A stretch of DNA of 39,829 bases from an uncultured Collinsella sp. (GTDB lineage Bacteria > Actinomycetota > Coriobacteriia > Coriobacteriales > Coriobacteriaceae). A program made the translations under genes and the position numbers. The notes under the pieces were generated by a model. That model searched no databases. It was not told the origin of the DNA and saw nothing but the letters and a program-made list of their open reading frames with translations. Of the stretch, positions 34,000-39,829 are shown piece by piece; position 1 is the first letter of the stretch, and each line of letters begins with the position of its first letter. The stretch lies in contig CASELS010000015.1 of the NCBI GenBank assembly GCA_949288855.1, positions 1 to 39,829 on the forward strand, read 5' to 3'.

Positions 34000-34035
34000 C
34001 GGGGCGGGACTGCGCGAGCGGTTCTGCCCCGTTTT
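34000..34035 (+). terminator. Rho-independent terminator after the Abi_2 gene
   Basis: CGGGGC (34000-34005) pairs with GCCCCG (34026-34031), followed by TTTT. A small AAGCC-TTCG-GGCTT hairpin (33984-33997) lies just before it. Both fit the end of the plus-strand Abi_2 transcript. Confidence 0.6.
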
Positions 34036-34064
34036 CGTCTCCATCCAGTTTTTTCGATATGGCC

Positions 34065-35471
34065 TTAAGCGGTCCAGCTGTCATCAATGAGGATGATGTC
34101 GTCGCGGTTGCGCGCTGCATCGCGTAGTCGGCCAGTGAAGCCGCTTATGCTAAAGATAGCAAGCGTGTTGTCCAAGTGCGCCGCCTCGGGGACGGAAGCG
34201 ACCTTTTCCTCAAGCTCGCGCAGCACGTTCTCGCCCACGGGGTTTTTCCAGAACTTGCATTCGCCCCAAATCGCACGCCGGTCAGTGTTGCTCACCGCGC
34301 AGGCGTCGATTTCGTGCGAGCCGCTCCACCAGCGGCCGACGCGTTCGGGAATGAAGGGGAGAGGCACCTCGTCGGCAAGGTCCCACAGGCGCTCTTGACA
34401 CACGGTCTCATACACGCGCGCCACGTGGGCGTCGACGAAGTTCTGCCTAATGCGCCGTTCCACCGCCTCCACGCGCCCTGTTTCCAGATAGCTCAGATTG
34501 GGGGGCACAAAGGTAAACCAAAACGCGATGAAGTTGTCACAAATCTTGTAGAGCGAGCGCTTGCTCTTCTCGGGGTTGCGCTCGGTCACGGGCGTCTCGC
34601 GCGCGAGTATATCGAGATTGATAAGGGTCTTAAGATACTTCGAGATACTCGTCTGCTTCATGCCAAAGCGTGACGCGATTTCACCCGGTCGCTCAGCGCC
34701 GCCAGCAATGACGCGCATGAGTGCATAATAGCTACCGATGTCTTTGACCTCGTTTTGCAAGAGAAACGTAGGCTCGCCGTAGAGAAAGCTGTCCTTTTTG
34801 AGGACGTTCTCGGTGATGGCCCGATAGATATCGGGCTGGTCCTCAAAGAGCTCGATGTACTTGGGCACGCCGCCTGTAACGGCATAGCGCTCCACCATCT
34901 CACGCATGGAGTAGCCGGGGAAGAACTCGTGGTAATGCTCAAAGGGAATCTGTTGCAGACGGATCTGCGCGGTGCGCCTGCCATAGAGAGGGCTATCCTC
35001 TGTGAGCACTTGATCGCGCATAAGCGAGATGAGTGAGCCGCAGAGGATGAGCATCACGTTGGCATCTTTAAGGATGGTGTCCCAGACGCGCTGGAAGATC
35101 GAGGGGTAAGCGGGATTGGCTTTTCCCAAGTATTGGAACTCGTCTATAACGATTACCGTCCGCTCTCGGTCTGCGGTGCAAACACGTGCGAGCTCGCGGA
35201 ACAGGTCCTCCCATCGCTCGATGCGCGCGTTTCTGAGCAGGTCGTTATCGAGGAAGTCCGCCAAGATGCCTTGGAAGCTCTGGAGATTCTGCAGCTCGGG
35301 TTCTTGGGTAGCGAGATAGTAGAGGGCGCGCTTGTTCTGAATGAATTGGTTGATGAGCGCGGTTTTGCCCACGCGGCGACGCCCGTAGATGACCACAAAC
35401 GACGAGCCGGTGCGCGCATATTCGCGTTCCAAGGTTTCGAGTTCTGCTTGCCGGTCGATGAATGTATCCAT
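34065..35471 (-). CDS. ATPase_2 / DUF234 family AAA+ ATPase
   Basis: The product has 468 residues. It begins MDTFIDRQAELETLEREY and has Walker A YGRRRVGKTAL (Lys36), Walker B TVIVIDEFQYL, and LILCGSLISLM sensor strand, as in the archaeal-type ATPase family. Next comes a winged-helix-like segment (GEIASRFGMKQTSISKYLKTL), then a DUF234 C-terminus with HEIDACAV...AIWGECKFW, which resembles a PD-(D/E)XK nuclease site. Such proteins are widespread in anaerobes; their function is not established. GGGGTGACGCC before ATG sets the start. It is divergent from the CBS gene across an AT-rich double dyad that may be a shared operator. Confidence 0.85.
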   Translation of the reverse strand: MDTFIDRQAELETLEREYARTGSSFVVIYGRRRVGKTALINQFIQNKRALYYLATQEPELQNLQSFQGILADFLDNDLLRNARIERWEDLFRELARVCTADRERTVIVIDEFQYLGKANPAYPSIFQRVWDTILKDANVMLILCGSLISLMRDQVLTEDSPLYGRRTAQIRLQQIPFEHYHEFFPGYSMREMVERYAVTGGVPKYIELFEDQPDIYRAITENVLKKDSFLYGEPTFLLQNEVKDIGSYYALMRVIAGGAERPGEIASRFGMKQTSISKYLKTLINLDILARETPVTERNPEKSKRSLYKICDNFIAFWFTFVPPNLSYLETGRVEAVERRIRQNFVDAHVARVYETVCQERLWDLADEVPLPFIPERVGRWWSGSHEIDACAVSNTDRRAIWGECKFWKNPVGENVLRELEEKVASVPEAAHLDNTLAIFSISGFTGRLRDAARNRDDIILIDDSWTA

Positions 35472-35511
35472 GGCGTCACCCCATGCATGCGTAGTGATGC
35501 TGACAATCAAG

Positions 35512-35546
35512 ATTATTCTAACAAGAATTATTCTGTTTGGAATAAT
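35512..35546. promoter_or_regulatory. Double AT-rich dyad in a divergent promoter
   Basis: ATTATTC-TGTTTG-GAATAAT (35527-35546) is a perfect 7-bp inverted repeat. An overlapping copy ATTATTC-TAACAA-GAATTAT (35512-35531) matches at 6 of 7 positions. On the plus strand CTAACA (35518-35523) and AATAAT (35541-35546) with 17 bases between make a promoter for the CBS gene; on the minus strand TAGAAT lies within the first dyad. A dimeric repressor binding twice would control both genes. Confidence 0.6.
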
Positions 35547-35632
35547 CTTTGCCAGGCATTGCGAGGCTTGCCGGCGATTCTGTTCGAGGCGGGCCGGGTA
35601 CCATGGACGTAGGTAAATCGGAAGGGGCGCCC

Positions 35633-36340
35633 ATGACCGCTGACAACACCGTTGAGTTTTTGGACCTGTACAACCGGCTCGAGCGGCTCATCCGCGAGCG
35701 GTACAACCTCTCGCGCGACGGCGGCGCCATCGCGTGGCTACTCAGCCGCGACAAGGCGCCCCGGGCGCTTCGCGACGAGCTCGACTACTGCCGTGAGGTG
35801 CGGAATTTCCTCCAGCATAACGAGCGTATCGACGGGTCGTACGCCGTCATCCCCAGCGATGCCATGCTCGACGCGCTCCGCTCCACGCTCGAGCGCTTTG
35901 AGGGCATGGGCGCGGCCGAGGACGTCTGCACCCGGCGCGAGAAGATCCGCGTCGCCACCATGGACGAGCCCCTGCGCCCGGTGCTGCGCGACATGGCCGA
36001 GCACGGCTACGCGCACGTGCCCATCTTGGCCGACGGGCGCGTGGTTGGTGTGCTGAGCGAGAGCACCGTGCTTTCGTATCTGGTGGATGACATGGCGCTC
36101 GAGATTCCCGAGGCGGCTACACTCAAGCAGCTGGAGCGCCTGCTCACGCTTGACGCACACGAGCCGGGGCGCTTTGCCTTTGTGGCGCGCCGCGAGCCCG
36201 CCGACGAGGTGGCGGAGCTCTTCCAAGCGTCGCTCAGACAGGCAAACCGCCTCGTCATGGTGTTTGTGACCGAGCACGGCAAGCCCGACGAGCGGCTCCT
36301 CGGCATCATCACCGCTTGGGACCTCGCTAAGTTCTTCTAA
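35633..36340 (+). CDS. CBS-domain protein
   Basis: The product has 235 residues. The N-terminal ~95 residues are helical (LDLYNRLERLIRERYNLSRD, ALRDELDYCREVRNFLQHN), a pattern seen in HEPN-like or DUF4145-like domains. From ~105 on are two CBS repeats: PLRPVLRDMAEHGYAHVPIL...VVGVLSESTVLSYL and RFAFVARREPADEVAELF...RLLGIITAWDLAKFF. CBS pairs bind adenosine nucleotides and act as energy sensors. AAGGGGCGCCC before ATG favours this start over ATGs 10 or more codons upstream. It is tail-to-tail with the deformylase gene. Confidence 0.8.
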   Translation: MTADNTVEFLDLYNRLERLIRERYNLSRDGGAIAWLLSRDKAPRALRDELDYCREVRNFLQHNERIDGSYAVIPSDAMLDALRSTLERFEGMGAAEDVCTRREKIRVATMDEPLRPVLRDMAEHGYAHVPILADGRVVGVLSESTVLSYLVDDMALEIPEAATLKQLERLLTLDAHEPGRFAFVARREPADEVAELFQASLRQANRLVMVFVTEHGKPDERLLGIITAWDLAKFF

Positions 36341-36349
36341 GCAGGAGCG

Positions 36350-36772
36350 CTAGATGACGATGCCCATGCAGTGGTCTATCTCGTGCTGGATGATCTCTGC
36401 CGTGTAGCCGCTGAAGCGCTCGGTGCGTTCGCGCCAGCTCTCGTCTTGGTACCGCACGGTGATGCGGCGGTAGCGCGTGGTGGGGCGGGTTCCCGTGAGC
36501 GAGAGGCAGCCCTCCTCGGTCTCAAAGGGCTCCGCCTGCGCGATGAGCTCGGGGTTGTACATGAGCCGTGCCGGGGAGGTTGCGGTGCCGCCCTCGGCAA
36601 ACACGATGATGCGCTTGAGGATGCCGATCATGTTCGCGGCCATGCCAACGCACTCCGCCCGGTGTGCGGCAAAGGTGTCCAGAAGGTCCTGAGCATGCGA
36701 CTCGTCGCCGGGTGCGGCGTCTGCTGAGGGACGTGCGAGGATGATGCGCGAGGTCATGATGGGGCGGATCAC
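36350..36772 (-). CDS. Peptide deformylase-like protein with altered motif 1
   Basis: The product has 140 residues, short for deformylase. Motif 2 EEGCLSL holds the metal-ligand cysteine and motif 3 QHEIDHCMG holds both histidines and the catalytic glutamate. Motif 1, normally G-x-G-L-A-A-x-Q, reads VGMAANMIG here, with methionine in place of the oxyanion glutamine. The enzyme would remove formyl from nascent proteins if active, but this change may lower or redirect activity; a separate canonical deformylase is expected elsewhere in the genome. AAAGGAGCAACC precedes a GTG start. It is monocistronic and convergent with the CBS gene. Confidence 0.83.
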   Translation of the reverse strand: MIRPIMTSRIILARPSADAAPGDESHAQDLLDTFAAHRAECVGMAANMIGILKRIIVFAEGGTATSPARLMYNPELIAQAEPFETEEGCLSLTGTRPTTRYRRITVRYQDESWRERTERFSGYTAEIIQHEIDHCMGIVI

Positions 36773-36980
36773 GGTTGCTCCTTTGGGTCGGCTGTTCAGC
36801 GCGTTGCGGCGGCGGGCGCCGGGTTTTGGTGGGCGCAGGCGCGAGAGGCGTCGTCCTGTGTGGGCGCGAGAAGCGCCGTCCTATGTGGGCGGATGATCAG
36901 GCTCGTTTCTATAATGATGCCATCGCGTCGGCGCGGCAACGTGGGCGCTCGGAAGGTCCATCGCGATACGGGAGATTGAT

Positions 36981-37769
36981 ATGGCGGCGACACTCAGAGA
37001 TTGTATCTATGGGCAAGCGGTGGCGGATGCCCTTGGCGTCCCGTACGAGTTCCGCGCGCGGGGCACCTTTGCCTGCACGGTGATGGTGGGCTTTGGCTCG
37101 CACCACAAGCCGGCGGGAACGTGGAGCGACGATACCTCCATGGCGCTTTGTATCTGCGATAGCTTTCGGGAGCTCGGTCACATCGACACTGAGGATATTC
37201 GGCAACGCTTTGTGCGGTGGTACCGGGAGGGCGCCTACACCGTGGACGGGCTCTTTGACATCGGCGGGGCGTGCGCTCGCGCTCTTGACCAGGGGTATGG
37301 ATGCGCGGGGGAGTGGGATAACGGCAACGGGTCGCTCATGCGCACGGTGCCTCTTGCCTTCACGGGCGCGACCGACGACGAGGTGCGCGCGGTCTCGGCC
37401 ATCACGCATGCGCACCCGACCTCTACGGAGCTTTGCGTGGCGCTCGTGCGTATCGCGCGCGAGCTTGTGCGTGGCACGGCCCCGTGCGACGCGGTTCCGG
37501 ATGCCGCTGCGTTGGCGGCGCGGCCGCAGGCGGAGATCCGCTCGGGTGGTTTTGTGCGTGATGCCTATGAGGCGGCGCTCTGGTGCCTGCTCACGACCTC
37601 GACCTATGCGGACTGCGTGCTTACTGCGGTGAACCTGGGCGACGACACTGACACCACCGCGGCCGTGGCGGGTGCGCTCGCGGGCATCGTGTACGGGGCG
37701 GACGCCATCCCGCAGGCATGGCTCTCTGCACTCCGTGGCCGCGACGTCATCGAGGCGTGCCTCTTCTGA
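36981..37769 (+). CDS. ADP-ribosylglycohydrolase (DraG family)
   Basis: The product has 262 residues. The metal-binding motifs of the family are present: GTWSDDTSMAL near residue 46, NGNGSLMR near residue 113, and LGDDTDTTAAVAGALAG near residue 220. It removes ADP-ribose from proteins, nucleic acids or small molecules in the cytoplasm. CGGGAGATTGAT before ATG sets the start. No ADP-ribosyltransferase is adjacent, so the target is unknown; the macrodomain protein at 4915 is the other ADP-ribose protein in the window. Confidence 0.88.
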   Translation: MAATLRDCIYGQAVADALGVPYEFRARGTFACTVMVGFGSHHKPAGTWSDDTSMALCICDSFRELGHIDTEDIRQRFVRWYREGAYTVDGLFDIGGACARALDQGYGCAGEWDNGNGSLMRTVPLAFTGATDDEVRAVSAITHAHPTSTELCVALVRIARELVRGTAPCDAVPDAAALAARPQAEIRSGGFVRDAYEAALWCLLTTSTYADCVLTAVNLGDDTDTTAAVAGALAGIVYGADAIPQAWLSALRGRDVIEACLF

Positions 37770-37863
37770 TGCGGCGAGGGATAATCGCGCGATGCGGCTC
37801 AAAACGCCCTTATGGGGGTATGAATTGAGCGGATGCGTATCAGCTTTTCGAAGGGAGTTTCGC

Positions 37864-38382
37864 ATGAACGACATCATCAAAGCGATGGAGGAGCGCCGGA
37901 GCGTGCGCGCCTACGAGGACAAGCCGGTCCCGCGCGAGCTCGTTGAGCAGGTCGTCGAAGCCGGTCTCTGGGCGGCGAGCGGCCAGGGCAAGCAGTCGCC
38001 GGTCATCGTCGCCGTTACGGACAAGGCGCTGCGCGACCGTCTCTCGGCGGCCAACGCTGCGGTCATGGGCGGCAGCGGCGACCCGTTCTACGACGCCCCC
38101 GTCGTGCTCGTGGTGCTCGCCCCGCGCGAGGTGGGGACCTATGTCTACGACGGTTCGCTCGTCATGGGCAACATGATGCTCGCCGCCCACGCGCTCGGGC
38201 TCGGTAGCTGCTGGATCCACCGCGCCAAGGAGGTCTTTGACCAACCGGAGTTCAAGCAGCTGCTCGCCGACCTCGGCGTCGAGGGCGACTACGAGGGCAT
38301 TGGCAACTGCATCCTCGGCTGGCCGGCGCAGGACCCCGAGCCCAAGCCTCGTCGCGAGGGCCGCGTGTTCTGGGCGGAATAG
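37864..38382 (+). CDS. Nitroreductase family protein
   Basis: The product has 172 residues. It begins MNDIIKAMEERRSVRAYEDK with the FMN-phosphate arginines of the RRSVR motif, has AGLWAASGQGKQSPVIVAV, and ends with the flavin-contacting GLGSCWIH and IGNCILGWP blocks. These proteins are FMN-dependent NAD(P)H oxidoreductases acting on quinones or nitro compounds in the cytoplasm. The frame is open far upstream, but GAAGGGAGTTTCGC before this ATG is a good site. It is 94 bases after the glycohydrolase gene and may be co-transcribed. Confidence 0.88.
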   Translation: MNDIIKAMEERRSVRAYEDKPVPRELVEQVVEAGLWAASGQGKQSPVIVAVTDKALRDRLSAANAAVMGGSGDPFYDAPVVLVVLAPREVGTYVYDGSLVMGNMMLAAHALGLGSCWIHRAKEVFDQPEFKQLLADLGVEGDYEGIGNCILGWPAQDPEPKPRREGRVFWAE

Positions 38383-38449
38383 GACGGCACCTTGCCGAGC
38401 GGCTTCTTTTGACGCGGCTTTGCGTCTTCATTGACGGCGCGCGGAGAAG

Positions 38450-38608
38450 CTCAAGTCGCTTATGAGCGTAAAGTGCCGGCTCTTACCACAAGACGCAATC
38501 GACAAGACGTTTCTTCCTAAAGAAAGAGCAGGTAGAAGCTTTGTTCAAATGAGCTTCTACCTGCTCTTCATCATGCAGTTCGCCCTTTACGCTCATAAGC
38601 GACTTGAG
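38450..38608. repeat. Nested inverted repeat: 24-bp outer arms, 17-bp inner hairpin
   Basis: The 24 bases at 38450-38473 are perfectly inverted at 38585-38608 (arms begin CTCAAGTCGCTTATGAGC). Inside, AAGAGCAGGTAGAAGCT (38524-38540) pairs perfectly with 38552-38568 around an 11-base loop. No coding gene is convincing within it, and no target-site duplication is obvious. It lies between convergent nitroreductase and csoR genes. It could be a mobile MITE, an invertible segment or a very strong bidirectional terminator. Confidence 0.85.
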
Positions 38609-38644
38609 GGTGCGAAAGCACGGGTGCGCGCACTCCCGGAGACG

Positions 38645-38917
38645 TCACTTCGCAAGCTTGTCGATGACGCGCTCCACTTCGGCGAGTTTCTCCGCCTTCT
38701 CCTCGGGGGTTCCCGACGCGAGCGCGCCGGCGACACAGTGCTCGAGGTGCGCCTTGAGCACGTCGGCGTTGATGCGCGCGAGGATCGACTGGGTGGCCAT
38801 GAGCTGGGTCGAGATGTCGATGCAGTAGCGGTCAGCCTCAACCATGCGGATGATGCCGTCGATCTGCCCGCGCGCGGTGCGCAGCAAGCGAAGGGTCTTG
38901 TCGGTATCGGCCTGCAT
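38645..38917 (-). CDS. csoR: CsoR-family copper-sensing repressor
   Basis: The product has 90 residues, the normal size for this all-helical DUF156 family. The copper ligands are in place: Cys32 (RYCIDIS), His57 and Cys61 (KAHLEHC), with the exact spacing of the CsoR Cys-His-Cys triad. Apo-CsoR represses copper-export genes and releases DNA on Cu(I) binding. It starts 2 bases after copZ and is the last gene of copA-copZ-csoR, an autoregulated copper-resistance operon. No operator could be assigned with confidence. Confidence 0.92.
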   Translation of the reverse strand: MQADTDKTLRLLRTARGQIDGIIRMVEADRYCIDISTQLMATQSILARINADVLKAHLEHCVAGALASGTPEEKAEKLAEVERVIDKLAK

Positions 38918-38919
38918 GG

Positions 38920-39141
38920 TTAGGCTGCCGTGATGGAGACGACCTTGAAGGCGTCACCGGCGGCAGCGACGGCGGCCTCGAGCGCCTCGGGGGCGACGTC
39001 GCCCTCACACTCGACGGTGACCGTGTTGGTCTCGTGGTCCGCGTCGGCGTCGGTCACGCCCGCGACCTTCATGAGCTCTGTCTCGACGGCGGCGTCGCAG
39101 TGGCCGCAGTGCAGGCCCTCGGTCTTGATGGTGTAGTTCAT
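38920..39141 (-). CDS. copZ: CopZ-like copper chaperone (HMA domain)
   Basis: The product has 73 residues, a single heavy-metal-associated domain. The metal motif GLHCGHC (CxxC) lies at residues ~9-15, and the ferredoxin-like fold ends at the C-terminus. It carries Cu(I) in the cytoplasm to the ATPase encoded just upstream. AAGGATCTGACC before ATG sets the start. A 7-bp hairpin lies in the leader (39162-39178). Confidence 0.92.
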   Translation of the reverse strand: MNYTIKTEGLHCGHCDAAVETELMKVAGVTDADADHETNTVTVECEGDVAPEALEAAVAAAGDAFKVVSITAA

Positions 39142-39161
39142 GGTCAGATCCTTTCTGTTGA

Positions 39162-39178
39162 GGACGGCGACGCCGTCC
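39162..39178 (-). repeat. Small hairpin upstream of copZ
   Basis: GGACGGC-GAC-GCCGTCC forms a 7-bp stem with a 3-base loop, 21 bases before the copZ start. It might reduce transcription from copA into copZ. Evidence is weak. Confidence 0.3.
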
Positions 39179-39251
39179 AGTGTACCTGTTGATGTGGGCT
39201 GAGCGGGGCTCCCGGCGATTCGCTGCGCGCCCGTCTCCCGCGGCCGGCGCC

Positions 39252-39829
39252 CTAGCCCTGCGCGCCGGCGATGCGGTCGGTCACGCGGGGCCTAAATCCT
39301 CTCAGGCGCAGGGCGTTGGTGCAGACGCACACGCTCGAGAGGCTCATGGCCGCAGCGCCAAACATGGGCGAGAGCTGCCAGCCCAAGATGGGGAAGAACA
39401 CGCCCGCTGCAAGCGGGATGCCGCAGGCGTTGTAGAAGAGTGCCCAGAAGAGGTCCTGCTTGATGTTCAAGATGACGGCGCGCGAGAGCTCGATGGCGCG
39501 CGCCACGTCGAGCAGGTCGCTTCTCATAAGGACCACGTCGGCGCCCTCCTTGGCGATATCGGCGCCGGTCCCGATGGCAATGCCTACGTCGGCACGGGCG
39601 AGCGCGGGGGAGTCGTTGATGCCGTCGCCCACCATGGCGACGACCGCGCCCGCGTCCTCGAGCTCGCGCACGTGGCGCTCCTTGTCGGCGGGCATCACGT
39701 CGGCAATCACGCGGGTAAGGCCCACGCGCCCGGCGATGGCCTGCGCGGTCTGGGCGTTGTCGCCCGTGAGCATGACGGTATCGATGCCAAGCTCGCCGAG
39801 CGCCCGGATGGCCGCCGCGCTCGTGGGCT
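39252..39829 (-). CDS. copA: Copper P-type ATPase, C-terminal part
   Basis: The frame runs off the right edge, so only the last ~192 residues are seen. It includes MLTGDN and VAMVGDGINDSPALARADVG, the P-domain hinge motif of P1B ATPases, then GADVVLMRSDL and the last two membrane helices (NIKQDLFWALFYNACGIPLAAG; GAAAMSLSSVCVCTNALRL). The N and SSxxVxxNAxRL features match copper exporters. The nearby copZ and csoR genes make copper the likely substrate. It is the upstream gene of the operon, 110 bases from copZ. Confidence 0.92.
   Translation of the reverse strand, partial: PTSAAAIRALGELGIDTVMLTGDNAQTAQAIAGRVGLTRVIADVMPADKERHVRELEDAGAVVAMVGDGINDSPALARADVGIAIGTGADIAKEGADVVLMRSDLLDVARAIELSRAVILNIKQDLFWALFYNACGIPLAAGVFFPILGWQLSPMFGAAAMSLSSVCVCTNALRLRGFRPRVTDRIAGAQG

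Noticed and set aside
36909..37880. 323-codon minus-strand frame
   Set aside because: It is antisense to the ADP-ribosylglycohydrolase gene, whose metal motifs are intact.
38462..38923. 153-codon plus-strand frame in the nested inverted repeat
   Set aside because: It runs antisense through csoR and its start has no ribosome binding site.

Overview
The window is a GC-rich bacterial chromosome segment with short intergenic gaps, strong GGAGG-type ribosome binding sites and gene content typical of a gut actinobacterium of the class Coriobacteriia. A Collinsella-like host is my best inference; there is no rRNA, tRNA or other marker here to prove it. No integrase, transposase, CRISPR array or tRNA was found.

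Layout. Bases 1-17000 are mostly housekeeping or ordinary accessory genes: a YgbA-like cysteine protein, a universal stress protein, a HAD phosphatase with glutamate racemase, a HigB/HigA-type toxin-antitoxin pair whose antitoxin carries a metallopeptidase domain, a macrodomain protein, a vWA protein, a ferredoxin/rubredoxin pair, a metallophosphoesterase with a methyltransferase, a histidine phosphatase, two large convergent proteins of unclear role (a DUF3825-type protein and a protein with a SAP/Rho-N-like segment), and a MATE exporter. Bases 17100-35500 form a visibly different, more AT-rich accessory region on the minus strand. It starts after a frameshifted pseudogene and holds a complete MORC-type restriction-modification operon: SNF2 ATPase, stand-alone EcoRII-N/B3 DNA-binding protein, GHKL (MORC/MutL-like) ATPase, HNH nuclease, and a cytosine-5 methyltransferase with two tandem helix-turn-helix domains and a palindromic operator. 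Next come a decayed ORF, a 1471-residue STAND/NACHT protein with an N-terminal Mrr/Cap4-like nuclease (an Avs-like architecture), a DUF4236 protein, remnants of small genes, an Abi_2 family gene broken at a C4 run, and a DUF234-type ATPase. Bases 35500-39829 return to the GC-rich background: CBS protein, a peptide deformylase-like protein lacking the usual glutamine, ADP-ribosylglycohydrolase, nitroreductase, and a copper operon (copA-copZ-csoR, with copA cut by the window edge).

How they fit together. The accessory region reads as a defence island. The restriction system would pair self-marking by the methyltransferase with an ATP-driven effector built from SNF2, MORC, B3 and HNH proteins. 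The STAND nuclease and the Abi_2 remnant would be independent abortive-type defences. The most rewarding parts are the MORC restriction operon with its palindromic operator, the STAND nuclease, the Abi_2 frameshift site, and several structured non-coding elements: a 20-bp inverted tandem array, a nested 24-bp inverted repeat, and an orphan promoter-plus-hairpin that may make a small RNA.
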